Source: Symsagittifera roscoffensis
Lineage: Eukaryota > Xenacoelomorpha > Acoela > Convolutidae
Assembly (NCBI RefSeq): GCF_963678635.1
Contig: NC_087069.1
Coordinates: 21,953,655 to 22,017,654, forward strand
Direction: 5' to 3'
DNA: 64,000 bases
Below, piece after piece: positions 1 through 12,656 of the stretch. The notes under the pieces are model-generated. The model had not been told where the DNA came from and ran no database searches. It was given only the letters and a program-made list of their open reading frames with translations. The translations under genes were made by a program, and so were the position numbers. Within the stretch, counting starts at the first letter, position 1. Every line of letters starts with the position of its first letter.

Positions 1-526
1 TTTTCAATTTTCGAGATCCCCATATAAAATTGAAAGCTACAACACGAAGAAAATCAGAAAAAACTGTTTGCTTTAGTATCGATGGATGATGTAATTTTTT
101 ATCGAAGCAGTGGGTTTCTTTTCTGCCAATGTCAAAAAGCTAGACCCATCCTAACCGATGAAGATATCAACCAAGGAATCAAGAAAACATAACTGGAAGA
201 GATTCACGAAGGATAAATTTGAGAAAACGGATAGTCCCTGGTTCAAATGTGTAAGTATAATAATGATTATTTTAGTCAAGTTAGAACATTATTTCTCTTC
301 AAAAAAACATTCATACAAGTTTCTATTTCCGTTGCAAAACATGATGGAACAAACAGTTTTCGGCTACGTAAAATGCGATCTCATAGCCCCAGATGAATTT
401 AAGTCCAATTTCTTCAGTTCATCGTCATTTTTTTTAACAAAAAACAAGTTACCAGAATTGATATTGGGGCACGTATGAAAATATGAGCGAAGAGATTTTT
501 TTTGTTAAAACAGTGCAACCTATTTT
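1..526. other. Unannotated AT-rich DNA
   Basis: No recognisable gene. A 106-codon plus-strand frame at 158-478 has low-complexity composition and no familiar motif. A possible splice donor (gtaagt) lies near 250, so a small exon cannot be excluded, but nothing supports one. The sequence becomes similar to 5590 onward only after about 527. Confidence 0.4.
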
Positions 527-2114
527 GATATCGTTTTCCAGTTTATTCAACGGATCACATATAACAACTCTTTTCAGCTTAATTTGATTGTTAGAGTACA
601 ATGTACAAAAAGTACTGAATTTGCTAAAAAAAACCCTCAAACAATCTATAATTTTAAATAATAAGGTTTTTTTGATGCTTGGCGAGACAGTGATTGAATC
701 ATTAAACTGGTGCCGTAGCCGAAGCAATGGAATTGCAATAAGTTAGTTTCTATGGTTATCAAATATTGACTAGCTTACAAGGACAAAGAAACTTATTGAA
801 CGAGAAATCCATGAAGTTATCAATAACCGGAACTTAAGAAACTCAATTTTGTAACTAAAGACGTGTATGCAGCATAGCTTGCAGAATTCACTATAAATAA
901 TCATGAGCAGATTAGTGAGGATCCTTCGAGCTATAGTACGCCAAGTTAAAACAGTTGGATCTGAGTTATTTGTTCCATAAGATTTGCGACGTCAACAAGA
1001 TTTGGAAATGGACGAAGATTCTTTCGATATGTGGCAAAAAAATGTTTGAAGGTATGCTTCCGAGCAAGCAAAAAGAATAGGGGAAGAGCAAAACACGGAT
1101 TTCGAAATAATTTCACAGCAGATTCGAAAAGCTTGTTTTTTCTCGGCACTTGCTGCTCCAAACTCGAACAAAAAATCATAAGAGCGAGCCTGCGTTATTC
1201 GTTGCACCAAAATGTAGTGTCTCTGTAGTCAAACTTTTTGCTGTTACAATAAAAAAGTCGAAAGTTTATGATTGACAGTAAAGTACTGAAAAAACGAGTG
1301 TTGAAAGACACTGGAGATGACATGATGGCATAACGTCGACAATTTTTGTATGATGCAATTAGTTTAAAGTCATGCATTAGAGAATTTGAAACGACTGAAC
1401 GTGCAGTTGCAACTTGTATAGAAAATAAAAAAGACAAAGCCTTTTTTTATCTGAAAAGGGATGTTTTGTATGAGATGGAATACACACTAGTATACTAAAA
1501 TTGTATAAGTAAACTAGTAAAAATGTATACGATGCAGTAAATGGACACGTTTTCTCTGCAACGGTTTTTTTTTTCACTAATTGTTTCTTTTTAGAGACTA
1601 AGCGTTGGTTTTACAAAACTTGCCTGATTCTCGAAAGAAAACTTTTCTTTGATTTTCTTTGATTCTATAGTAAATGAAAGTTGCGGACAAGTCAAATAAA
1701 TTTTGCGGCTTATAGATCATATATATTTACGTCATAAAATAGATTTCGTAAAATGGTCATCAAAATCAGGAGCCACAGAGCTTAACAGCTCTTCCTATTT
1801 CAATTCCTGAACAAAAGTTGCTTTTCTTCTATTCTTCAGGCGTATAGTTGAATTGCTGGAGCTCTAATTTGTCGCATACATTTGCTCTCAAGCAGTTCGT
1901 CACCCAAACTGGTGTTTTATGAGCTAAACTCAATGTTGTTGGGTTTTCGTTATCTGTCTGTTTTTTTTAAATACCTAATTGTATGAAATGAATTGAAATG
2001 TGAGTTTTGATAGAAATCAAAAAAGACGGTTAATCAAGTAGAAGCAACTAAAAAGTAGTATAAATAACCTAAAACTTAAAAGCACTGTTCATTCTACCGA
2101 AATAAGGCAGTAGC
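527..2114. repeat. Copy A of duplicated Polinton flank
   Basis: This 1.6 kb stretch recurs in direct orientation at 5593-7258 with scattered substitutions and small indels. It lies outside the inverted terminal repeat, so it looks like host or older repeat DNA that flanked the left end of the Polinton and was duplicated with it. Short plus-strand frames are similar in both copies around 1031-1228 and 6180-6360, but both contain stops in every longer reading. No protein family was recognised. Confidence 0.7.
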
Positions 2115-2325
2115 AGTATAGTAAAAGTGGCTAGGAAAATGACCACATATAACCCCCCTTTTTTTCGGTGTGCAGTTGCACTGACCACTTTTAAACCCCA
2201 AAGGTATTAAAGCTCCTACTTTTTCAGGCACACATGTTTTATGGGGGGTTGAAATTGGTAATTATCAAGCCACTTTATTGAAACGGGAATGGCATTAAGT
2301 TTTGGTTGGTGCATGTTTTTCCTTT
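2115..2325 (+). repeat. Polinton terminal inverted repeat, left copy A
   Basis: Begins AGTATAGTAAAAGTGG and continues through C-run and G-run blocks to a ggttggtgcatg segment. The same segment is present at 7259-7467 in direct orientation and at 22168-22398 inverted. Polinton termini usually start with AG, which fits. Similarity between the three copies stops just after the gcatgtttt stretch, which defines the inner end. Confidence 0.8.
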
Positions 2326-2595
2326 GACTTTGACAATTTTTACTGCGCGCGTTTTATTGTTGATTATTTTGTAATCTTTATCAACACGTGTGGGATTAAA
2401 ATAAATGCTGTGATATTGGTTTATTTTGTTGTTGTTGCTTCGAATACCCCTCTCACGGTTAGATTTGATTATTTTACTTTTTCGGTCAAAAGTACAATTT
2501 TGAAAAGCTTTATTTCGTGAACGAAAAGTACTATAAAGCTAATCTTTTACCTTTATAATCAGAAGTTAGTCAGAATCGTCCAATATAATAGCACG

Positions 2596-5592
2596 TCAAT
2601 TTAGGCACCGCCGTTTAGGTGGTCTAGTTTCTTCCGGTTCATTTTCTTCTCGAGCCTCAATATCCAAATAGGGGCAGTTGTACGCTGTTGGTTCTGACTC
2701 ACTCTGCCAACTTAGTTGGTCGAAATCTACCAAATCCTGTTCTAGTTCTTGAAGAGTGTTTGTAGGTTGATTGAACCCCATGTGTGGCGGTGTAAAATTA
2801 TCCACGTTACATCCCCCCTGCGCTTCTATAGAGTGAGGACCACGTCTACGTCGTATTCGTCCCACTCCATGATGCGCCCAATTGCTCTCAAGAACATATC
2901 CTCACGCAAACGTTTATGTCCGAAAGGACTAGTAGTTAATCTGTCTGCATGTATATAACGCTTTTTGTCAATTGCGCTCAGGGAAAATTTGTTCGTTATT
3001 ATGGTTTTTAATTTGTGATTACAGGAATTTATCCGCACATTTTCTGACCGGACCAGCGAACTGTAAGTCAAAGTTTGTTTGTATTTATTATGGGTTAGCT
3101 CCCTTTTCGTATATTTAGAAATGACCTTGGTTCTTATCTTATCCATGGCTGAAACGAAAAAACATTCATTTTACTGCAATTTTCTAACAGTTTTGAAAAT
3201 AGAAACTTACTGGAAGAAATAAGGCTGTACAGTTTGGGCTTTAGTCCGACGTACTACTGTTTGATCTCCCCGACGAACTCGTCCTTGATTTTGAGGGTAA
3301 CCCTCAAACTCTCGTTGGTGTAGAGGGGGTGGGTGGCTGGTAGATTTGAAAAGTCAAATGATTTCGCAGTTCATGATTTTTCTCAATTCCATTGTAGAGG
3401 TATTTGCTGCGGGTTTCATACAAGAACGAATCAGTGTCCGAATATAAAAGAGTTGCGTCAAAATTTTTCTTGATTGTTTTGTAATGGAACTGGAACATGT
3501 AAACGTTTGCCAAATCTAATATCGTTGCATCAACAACTCTGGGCTTATCATATTTAATGTTCACAGAATTTGAGGTTACAGATACCAATAAATGGTCAAT
3601 AAATTTTACCCTGCTAAATTTTTTTCCTTGATAAATTTTGCAATTTTTCGGCATTGCGAACAATAGCTACAATAAGTCGATTCCTTTCTGATTCGCAGAG
3701 TTTTCCAAATGAACATTTATAATTAGCTTGAAGAAATCTTATTCAAACTTGGCAGTAGCTTTTTTTCGGAGCTCAGTGTTCATTTCAACAAATGATGCAA
3801 TAGCTTTTTCTAGTCTCAACTGCAGTATTCGATTAAGTTTTTCAATTTTCAAATCAGGTTTGACATAGAGCTGAAGTGTTAGGTAGTGTACACTATTTTT
3901 TTTCTTTGAAGAGAAGTTTTGTATGAGCTTCGGCGTAGTGCCCTTTATCCGAAAGGTTCGTTTTTTTCAACATGTCCAATTGAAGCTCACTGAGCCACAT
4001 TTTGGATACATTTTTTTGTTGGGGCGAGTGGTAATCCGAATGTGCATCGTGCAAATGATCGGGGTATAAAAAATCAACGTCCAAAATGTATCCAACTTTG
4101 GATTCTCTGCTCATGTTGAGAATTTCGAATACAGTTACTTGGTCATTAAACTCAAAATGAAACTTCTCCATAAACCCGCCATATGAAATAATCGCGTCTA
4201 TCATGAAGAGGAAACTGTTAGGCTGTTTAGGGTTGTTTTTTTTCACAATTTTTTTGTCGGCAGAAACAAAAATTTTTCAAACACACTTGCAAGGCCCACC
4301 CTGATCAGGTTTTCTGCAATATCCCAAGTGCTCCCTATCAGTGAGTAAATGGAGGTCAGCCTTGCATGTTCGCAAAAACGCATCCCCTGAGAGATTGCTA
4401 ACCGTAAAATACTGAGCACAATCTAGCTTATAGGTTGCATAACACACTCGTCTGTGCTCTCCAAAAACGCATGCAAGAATCAAGATATCAGTCGTTAGAC
4501 ACAAATCCTTGTATTGGCCCAAAGACTGACAACCGAAACGAGTGTACATTAACCATGCATGTTGGTAATCTTTTTCACTGTCACTAACAGCACCTCCTTG
4601 CAGCGTGTTGATCCACTTGTCCCGTGCAGGTAGTCCATCTTCTGTGTATCTTGCATGGCTGTCAACATACGAGTAGGGGAAGTAACCTTTTTTTGTCGAC
4701 TCAATGCTTTATCTTTTTACGGTCGGCTATCTAAGTGGTTATCGACATATATGAATTCTTCCACGGGTAGATTCCGAGCTAGCTCATCTAGTGAGCTGTT
4801 CAAAATTTTAAAACTGTCCACAAAACGGATTTCTTCGTAGACATTACGGACATTTCCTTTTTCGTTAGTGTACGATCTAATCCACACTTTCATTGGACGT
4901 GAAATAAATTTTTGGTCATTGAGTTGAATGACCGAAAAGGTGTTTCTTGTATTGGTATCTTGCAGACTCTTCAGTCTATGGTGAAAATCATAATTCTGGA
5001 GATTGTGGGTAAATATTGGGGTGAATTGTAAGAGGTGTCTCAGGAAGTTGCATCTGATGTGAGCCCATCCGTGGAATGATCCATCGAAATGATTATGGTC
5101 CATTACTTTTGCGTTAGTTTCGGAGAATTCCTCTTCGCAAATCCAGCTTTTTTCACTGTCTTCAAGAATAGTGGTGCTTCCGAGGTAGTTCGGGTATCAC
5201 CGTTTTTTAATTTGGAAAGTCAAGCCCAATGCTTCCAGAATTCGAACGAATTTAGTCATCGCGTCCACTCCTCGATGAAGTGAAAAAAACGCTACAAGGC
5301 TAAATTTGCTGGATTTTTGTTTTTCAATTAAGGGTAGAAGAATCTATTCATTGTACCTGGAGAAAAATTTTGAATGATATTTTTATACTAATTTTCAATG
5401 TCATCATATTAATAATTCTTCAAAGAATATGCAGCCAACCATTTGTTCTGATGTGCTTAGATACAGCTTCACACCATTTTTAAAAAAGTAATGATTAAAA
5501 CTGCAACTAATCTGAAGACATTCACACTTGCGTCCAATAGCCGGTTGTCCCATTGGGTAGACAAAATCACCAGTTGGCTCCTGCGCTCTTGA
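2596..5592 (-). pseudogene. polB: Polinton DNA polymerase B, copy A (central and C-terminal part)
   Basis: Several minus-strand frames together resemble a protein-primed family B polymerase. From 5103 down, one frame carries the exonuclease II region (FxHNLQNYD-like block). 4549-4277 carries a FGCxSLGxYKDL segment and the conserved Tyr-Leu-Asp block. 4246-3893 carries a GYILDVDFLYP-like block. 3663-3304 contains YSDTDS, the polymerase C motif with its catalytic aspartates, and 3146-2826 matches the C-terminal end of the family. A likely intron (gtaagt to cag) spans 3149-3209. The exonuclease I segment present in copy B (about 7668-8048) is deleted here. The breaks make it a pseudogene. The frame at 2865-2596 may be a C-terminal tail. 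Confidence 0.82.
3149..3209 (-). other. Putative intron within polB
   Basis: On the minus strand the sequence runs from a GTAAGT donor at 3209 to a pyrimidine-rich stretch and CAG acceptor at 3149. Polymerase-like coding sequence lies on both sides: a VGLKPKLYS block before it and the MDKIRTK segment after it. The length of about 61 bp is short but plausible. Splicing is inferred from sequence only. Confidence 0.5.
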
Positions 5593-7258
5593 TATCGTTT
5601 TTCAGTTTATTCAAGGGATCACATATAACAACTTTTTTGAGCTTAATTCGAATTTTGGAGTACAATGTACAAAAAATCCTGAATTTGTTAAAAAAACACT
5701 CAAACAATCTATAATTTTAATTAATAATGTTTTTTGATGCTTTATTCGAATTTTGGAGTGCAATGTACAAAAAATCCTGAATTTGTTAAAAAAACACTCA
5801 AACAATCTATAAATTTAAATAATAATGTTTTTTGATGCTTGGCGAGACAGTGATTGAATCATTCAACTGGTGTCGTAGCTGAAGCAATGGAGTTGCAAGA
5901 AGTTAGTTTCTATGGTTATCAAATAATGACTAGCTTAAAATGCCAAAGAAACTTGTTGATCAAGAAATCCATGAACCTATCAATAACCTACAAGAAACTC
6001 AATTTTGTAACTAAAGACTGTATGAAGCATAGCTTGCAGAATTCACTATGAAACATCATGAGCAGAGTTGTGAGGATACTTCGAATTTTAGTACGCCAAG
6101 TTAAAACGGTTGGAGCTGAGTTATTTGTTCGATAAGATTTGCGATGTCAACAAGTTTTGAAATTGAACGAAGATTCTTTCGATATGTGGCAAAAAATGTT
6201 TGAAGGTATGCTTCCGAGCAAGCAAAAAGAATAGGGGAAAAGCAAAACAAGGATGTCGAAATAATTTCACAGCAGATTCGAAAAGCTTGTTTTTCTCTGC
6301 ACTTGCTGCTCTAAATTCGAAAAAAAAATCATAAGAGCGAGCCTGCTTTATTCCTTGCACCAAAATGTAGTGTCTCTGTAGTCAAGCTTTTTGCTGTTAC
6401 AATAAAAAAGTCGAAAGTAGATGTTTGACAATAAAGTACTGAACAGACGCGTGTTGGAAGACACTAGAGATAGCATGATGGCAAAACGTCGACAATTTTT
6501 GTATGATGCAATGAGTTTAAAGTCATGCATTAGAAAATTTGAAACGACTAAACGTGCAGTTGCAACTTGTAAACAAAATAAAAAAGTCTAAGCCATTTTT
6601 TATCTCAAAAGTGATGTTTTGGATGAGATGGAATACACACTTGTATTCTAAAAACTTATAAGTATACTAGTAGAAATGTATACGATGCAGTAAATGAACA
6701 ACGGTATTTTTTTTTCACTAATTGTTTCTTTTTAGAGACTAAACGTTGGTTTAACAAAACTTGGCTGATTCTCGAAGGAAAACTTTTCTTTGATTTTTTT
6801 TTGATTCTATAGTAAATGAAAGTTGCGGACAAACAATATAAGTTTTCCGGCTTATAGATCATATCTACTTACGTCATAAAATAGGTTTCGTAAAATGGTC
6901 ATCAAAATCAACAACAACAGAGCTTAACAGCTCTTCCTATTTTAGTTCCTGAACAAAATTTGCTTTCCTTCTATTCTTTAGGTTTATAGTTCAATTGCTG
7001 GAGCTCTAATTTTTCAATTACATTTGCTCTCAAGCAGTTTGTCACGCAAACTGGTGTTTTATGAGCTAAGCTCAATATTGTTGGGTTTTCGTTATCTGTC
7101 TGGATTTTTTTTAAATACCTAATTGTATGAAATGAATTAAAACGTGAGTTTTGATAAAAATCAAAAAAGACGACTAGTCGAGTAGAAGCAACTAAAAAGT
7201 AGTATAAATAACCTAAAACTTGAAAGCACTGCTCTGTGTACCGAAATAAGTCAGTAGC
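5593..7258. repeat. Copy B of duplicated Polinton flank
   Basis: Direct repeat of 527-2114. It starts at the tatcgttttt-cagtttattca segment right after the polB-derived sequence of copy A and ends at the second terminal repeat. A short internal tandem duplication of about 110 bp near 5640-5820 is absent from copy A. A minus-strand frame of 134 codons at 7375-6971 spans the terminal repeat boundary and has no recognised domain. Confidence 0.75.
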
Positions 7259-7467
7259 AGTATTGTAAAAGTTGCTAGGAAAATGACCACTTTTAACCCC
7301 CTTTTTTTTTGGTGCACCGTTGCACTGACCTCTTTTAATTACCAAGGGGATTAAAGCTCCTACTTTTTCAGGCACACATGTTTTAAAGGGGGTTAAAGTT
7401 GGTATTTTTCAAGCCACTTTATTGAAACTGGAATGGCATTAAATTTTGGTTGGTGCATGTTTTCCTT
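7259..7467 (+). repeat. Polinton terminal inverted repeat, left copy B
   Basis: Second left-end terminal repeat, starting AGTATTGTAAAAGTTG and matching 2115-2325. It joins directly to polB-related sequence at about 7472, so the 2.8 kb holding the polB C-terminus in copy A is absent here. If one element is counted from this end to 22398 its size is about 15.1 kb. Confidence 0.8.
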
Positions 7468-7474
7468 TTGACGG

Positions 7475-8882
7475 TGCTTCCGAGGTAGTTCGGATTTTGT
7501 CGTTTTTTATTTGGAAAGTCACGCCAAATTTTTCCAGCTTTCGAACGAAATTAGTCATCGCGTCCACTTCTCGATAAAGTGAAAAAAAACGCCTGTTTCG
7601 GGTTTCCAGGTTCCACAACTACAAGGCAAAATTTGCTGGGTTTATGCTTTTCAATTACGGTTGTGCTCGAGCAGGTAGGATGATTTCTCACTGTCTCTAC
7701 TTTCTCCAGCACAGACTCCAGATCAAAGTAAACCGCAAATGGACTATAGCTTCGGGCACCGATGGTTTTGAATTGAACACTGCTCTTGTCAACATTTGGC
7801 ATGGTAACAATTGCTGGTTCGCTCCCCATGCATATTTTTTGGTGGCTCTCAAGTCGTTCCTCAGATGAACACCGGTGGAAGCAGTTTTCGCACAGCATGT
7901 TTCTCGATCAGTTTTAATTTTTTTTTTGCATTTTGCTCACTAACTTGTTCAGGTTTTTATCACGACGTAGTGATGCGTGCCCACATCGTTTAGAAGCAGC
8001 AAGTCCACAGAAAAATTAGATTGAAATTTTGACACTCTCAAGAGCAGAAGAGTCTTTTCATTGTACCTAGAGAAAAATTTTGAATGATATTTGTATACTA
8101 ATTTTCAATGTCATCATAAAAATAATTCTTCAAAGAATATGCAGCCAACCTTTTGTTCTGATGTGCTTAGATACAGCTCTACACCAATTTTAAAAAAGTA
8201 CTGATTAAACTGCAACTAATCTGAAGACATTCACACTAGCGTCCAATAGTCGGTTGTCACATTGAGTAGACAAAATCACCAGTTGGCTCCTGCGCTCTTG
8301 AGTTTCTGCGATAATCATAGAAGCTCGCATCTTTACTCCTCTATACTCCGCATCGTACGAAGAGTAAGCGGGATATTGTTCTACCGATGATACTCAGCAA
8401 CAAAGCAGTACTCAAAGCATCTATCGACTGTCTTGATAATTGCGAAAAACCAACAAGAAGGGTTTGTGTTTGAGAAGATCGGCTGGTAGTGGCATGTACG
8501 ATGAACCCTTGATCGATGCAGACTTCGCCATTTTTAGGACAATCTTATCATTCCTGCGGATTTTCCAGCGGCTACCATGCGACGCATATCGATGGACAGT
8601 AGACACTATTTAGTCTACGCAATCATAGAATTGGTCCTGGGTCTATCCTTGAACGTCTACGCAAGCATTTTTGCGATTGGCAAAGATGGTTATTACTTCT
8701 TCTGTGACATCTTCTTGTTCTTTTTCAAGAGTTACTTCTGCCAAAAATTGAGCTTTCCGAGGCTCATACATAGTATTTTGATGTATGAGTTCTTCGATAT
8801 CGCCTCTCTTAGTCACGAATAGCGCTAGTAGGTCCACTTCGGTTTCCATCAGCACTGTATCAAGAAATCTTTTTTTTGACAA
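7475..8882 (-). pseudogene. polB: Polinton DNA polymerase B, copy B (N-terminal part)
   Basis: Minus-strand frames 8882-8643 and 8606-8421 match the N-terminal part of Polinton polymerases, with a GSSYMPLP block typical of the region before the exonuclease. The frame 7898-7551 has a CxxC...H...C zinc-knuckle-like start followed by YFDLES, the exonuclease I motif with its Asp and Glu. Copy B stops after this region and runs into the terminal repeat, so it has no polymerase domain. Part of it (about 8055-8300) is duplicated at 5340-5592. Frame changes between segments show it is inactive. Confidence 0.78.
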
Positions 8883-9443
8883 TTTTTTGACAAAAAAAAA
8901 ACAAAATTTTGAATATTTTTTCTGGTTTCGGTTTTAAACAGAAATAACATGTTAAGTGTTGCATATACAGGCAACCTTTCATTAGCTAAGTTGATCACCT
9001 ACTTCTGGTCAAAACCAGAGGATAACTGCTGATACTAGTATATGTTTTCAATCAAAATTTTGAATTTATTTAATTTTTTTTTAAAAACAAAAGAATTTTT
9101 AAATTTCTATTCTTTTTGTTTAGTTTTATTCTTTCAAAGATTTCTGAAAAAAATTTTAAGGCAAACTTTAAATTAGAAAACGAAATCAGAAACAAAACAT
9201 AAACAAAGATTCAGCCACAAAAATTTTCTAAATAACTTATCAAACTAAATAATAAACCCCCAAACTGGTGCACTCTCGGTGGAAACAATTCACTGGTGCA
9301 CTCTGAGATCTTTAAATTGCAGTTTGCGTTTTTTCAGCGCATAGCAAGCATTGATAGGTAGCTTCTCAGTTACTAAGGTTGGTGCAGTGGAACTTCAATC
9401 TTTTTTTTTCTGTTGAATCTGGTGTTTCAATCGACTCAAAGTT
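8883..9443. other. No gene seen
   Basis: Very A/T-rich stretch upstream of the polB N-terminus with no reading frame of note. Two near-identical ctggtgcactct words occur at about 9265-9304. It could hold the promoter side of polB, but no motif supports this. Confidence 0.4.
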
Positions 9444-9762
9444 TTAGTAGGATTCTCGCTCTGCTAAATCTCTAATTGATCCTTCTTGATTTTTGTAGAA
9501 GGGGATCGATTGGCAATCGTAGTCAAACAGCATTTTTCTCGGTGAACGATCAAGGCAAGTAGGGTCTTGATTATCTGTGCGCTCCAGCGCAGGATACGAT
9601 TCAGTCACACAACACTCTGGTAGACCTGTTTTCTGCTTTGTATGAGGATACCAGTTTGATCAAATAATTGGGTAACATCATGTAGTTTTTAGTGACCCAT
9701 TTATCAAAATCTCTGCTTCCTGGATCAAGATTGTTCAAAGGATTTGCTTTTCGATAACGCAT
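9444..9762 (-). pseudogene. Small Polinton-region ORF, frameshifted
   Basis: An ATG at 9762 opens a minus-strand frame of 53 codons that ends at 9601. An overlapping frame continues in the same direction to a stop at 9444. The two are coding-like and overlap as expected for one protein of about 108 residues broken by a single-base indel. The second part is acidic and cysteine-containing. I do not recognise the family. Its place between protease and polymerase suggests one of the variable small Polinton proteins. Confidence 0.35.
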
Positions 9763-10346
9763 TTTCCGTTCCTATTGAACCACTACAAGAGAATCTCTGG
9801 TATAAGTTTGATATAATATAGCTCTTTCAAGAGAATTAATTGAAATGATTTGCAGTGGAGTTACCATTGTTGAAATTTTTGTTTTGTTTGATTTTGAGAG
9901 ATTGAATAAAAAGTAGATTTAGTTTGTCCTACCACCTTTAGTTTTTTTTGGTAGTGGTCTAAAATTTATCCAATTACCATAAATTTTGGTTGTAAAATTT
10001 TAATATCTTTTCAGGGCTTTTGCAATCAAAGAAGAATTGTGAACGCTTTGAAAATCTATACTTCAAAGAAACAGCATGGCGCCTTTTTATGATACCCTTA
10101 GCACAAAATGACACTTCGAAGAGATAACATGCATGCCGCCAGGTTAAAAACGTTTTTGTCAGACATATTTGACATGTATAACTAAACCTCATAAGTTTCC
10201 AACCGCAAACAAATTAAAAGTCACCAATAAAGCTTGAGAAGTACTGTGAAAGAAATCGCCCGAGTTAAGCTATTCACAGGCTGGGTAGACCGTTCATAAT
10301 TTGTCTCTTTACTGATACGCGTGAATAAAATTACCGCTACCCAACT
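9763..10346. other. No gene seen
   Basis: Only short frames occur here. The 72-codon minus frame at 10192-9974 has no recognisable motif and reads like chance coding. This stretch separates the convergent minus-strand polymerase side and the plus-strand gene that starts at 10347. Confidence 0.35.
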
Positions 10347-11480
10347 ATGTACACGCTTGAAAGTGATACTAACTCTTTTGATGACTTTCGTGATTTTTCT
10401 TCAGGAGAAACACTTATAGTCAGAGATGGACCGAAAACATTTGAAAAACAGGTACCTATAATACACTAAAATTGTAGAAAAAAAACTGATAAAGAGGTGT
10501 TCACAAAGTATCAAGCAGTCCAAAGACGACCAAAGAAACTGATTTTTTACCAGATAAAAATTCAAAACTAAACAAAATGCTCAAAGCACCATCTGGTGAA
10601 AAGATTTCAACTTTCACAAAAGGAAACGATAAACCTCAAAAACGACGATCCAAATTAAAACGATCGGTTTACTCCAAAAAAGTCTGTAACAGTGAAAACG
10701 GAGACGATGATGAAGACGATTATTCAAAAAAATCTCGAGTGGCTTGAGTAAAAAAAAATCAGTTACATTTATTAATTATCAGAATGGTTGAAGCAATGTA
10801 TGAACAATCGCCGGATTACTTTAAACAATTTCGGAAAAACTTGAAAAATTTTTTCTGATCAATGAACTTGACGTTCTCCTTATAATACAAACTTTGCATT
10901 TGCAGTCCATTCAAATCAGAACAATTTTTGTTCCCAACCTCTTGCCAATGTTCAGCCACAATACCACTTTCTTATCAAAGTTACAAAAGAATGCATTGAA
11001 GCACTTAACAAGGTGACTTTAAACTCTTTTAATGTGCCTTACCCTCTTTTCCTCCTTTAATAATTTGATTATGAGGTTCAGCAAATATCATCTATCAGGA
11101 CCACTGATGGAAAAAAATTAAAAGTGGCTTCTAATTACAATTCGACGAACAACCTTGACACCGCCGGAGAATCTTTGCGAAAACGATTGCCTCAGATTTG
11201 CTTTGCATCACAGACTCGATCCATTTAAACTCAAATTGATCTAATTACTAATGTAACCATTGAACGCTCCATTCGAATATTGAATGGGGATAATGCTGCT
11301 GACTTTTCAAAACTCATTGATTTTATTTTGAGTGGGTATGGTCGTTTAGAGAGTGCTTCAAATATTTGTTTGTTAATTTTATAATGGAGAAGAAATTCAA
11401 TTTCTGAGAAATATTTGTAAAGCCTGAGATAATCCCAGTGGTATGTTTTCTAGCAGCCATAAAACATGTTTTTTTAACTA
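10347..11480 (+). pseudogene. Plus-strand multi-exon gene inside the Polinton, copy 1
   Basis: ATG at 10347 opens 35 codons ending exactly at a GTACCT donor (10451). Further coding-like blocks follow: about 10515-10748 (lysine/arginine-rich with an acidic DDDEDD patch), about 10910-11010 ending before a gtgact donor, and 11080-11400, which matches the exon at 13310-13594. The last block has an in-frame stop near 11227 and a frameshift near 11345-11405. Basic and acidic patches hint at a nuclear or DNA-binding protein, but no domain was recognised. Its orientation is opposite to the virus-like genes. It could be a captured host gene or a lineage-specific Polinton gene. Confidence 0.4.
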
Positions 11481-11525
11481 AAAATCAATTATAAATCATT
11501 AAAGAAATGCATCAGTATCACAAAA

Positions 11526-11965
11526 TTATAACATCATATGTTCAGCAAAACGCATCTTGTTATGGTCGTTAACCTTGCAACCTATAGAAAAATATAGTTG
11601 AAAATTTACCATGAGCAAAAAAAAAATACAATAAAATCCGCGAAAGACCGAGTTAGCTGATTGGATTAGCTTATTCATCAGTATTTTGTTTCCCTCATGG
11701 ATAGATCGTCCATATTTTTTTTTATACATGTGGATAGTTGTATAGGCTTCGTCCAAGAGGATCTGCAAAAAAATCGACCACCAGCTTGAGCAAACAGTAA
11801 CCAATGAGTTCCTGGCTGGCCGGAGTCTGATGCGTTCACTATCATGAAAGTGTTGTCGCGTTTCAATTTTGTATTAAATGCTAAGTTAGCGGGAAAAATG
11901 CCGCAAAATCGTTGTTGCAAGTGCTTGCATTGGTTGATAAGCTCAGTAATCTGCATATTGTCCAT
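11526..11965 (-). pseudogene. Polinton adenain-like cysteine protease, copy 1
   Basis: The frame 11965-11678 carries PGTHWLLF with the catalytic-type histidine at residue 54. After a one-base shift, the next frame encodes FADPLG, the position of the second catalytic residue. The last segment reads SVFRGFYC, where adenain-family proteases normally have a cysteine directly before the glycine. Here an arginine codon is seen. The protease would process capsid proteins in a functional Polinton. It lies next to capsid sequence, as usual in the family. Frameshift plus missing nucleophile make it inactive. Confidence 0.7.
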
Positions 11966-12099
11966 ATTTCAATTCATAAGAGTGTTTTTAGCCATGTTTC
12001 TATCGGAACGCACGTAAACTGTTGATGCACGCTCTCCATGAAAATTAACTCTGAATTTTCCCCCAGCGATGCATCAGACTTCAGTATGAATTAAATCAT

Positions 12100-12650
12100 G
12101 TGAACCCTCCTGAGTAGATATGAGATCAAATGCCATAATACAATGATTGTGATAATTAGCCAAAATGATTCCAAGACTGTTTGTTAAAAAACAAAGTTGA
12201 GAGCTTCCAATGTGTTATAGTATATTATTTTGTCATCAGTCGTTGACACAGGAGTTTCTGCAATGGGTGAGTTGTTTCGGCAAACAATGATTTCATTCAG
12301 CTGAATCTTTTGATATTAAAATGGGTTTGCTCGGTTAGTACCCAGGTGTGCTATATTCGAGCTCATTGCCAAAATCATTCGACGAAATGGCTCTTTGGCA
12401 AAAACGTCTTCTTGTCGCCTTGATATTTTTCTATCGACAATAGTACAAATCTGTTACTGTCATTTTGCGCACATAAAGGTTAGCCTCAGTGATTTGGACT
12501 TGGTAAAGTTTTTTAGCTTCTCATCAGGCGTAATAACAAAGTCATTGGGAGATCGTCTCAGAGAACGTTTTTTTGTAACACCGCTGATAAGATAATTGTC
12601 ACATGATAATAAATCACAGGCAATTTTACCAAAAAAAAACTGAATTCGGT
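12100..12650 (-). pseudogene. Hexon-like capsid protein, 3' fragment, copy 1
   Basis: Degenerate duplicate of 14215-14808. Minus-strand blocks include a LYVRKMTVTDLYY-like segment near 12480 and a PIAGTPVSTTDD-like segment near 12240 (with changes), the same as in copy 2. It has several stops and frameshifts. At about 12655 it is joined directly to integrase sequence, so the capsid N-terminus, virion-core and penton genes are missing from this copy. Confidence 0.55.
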
Positions 12651-12656
12651 GGATTA

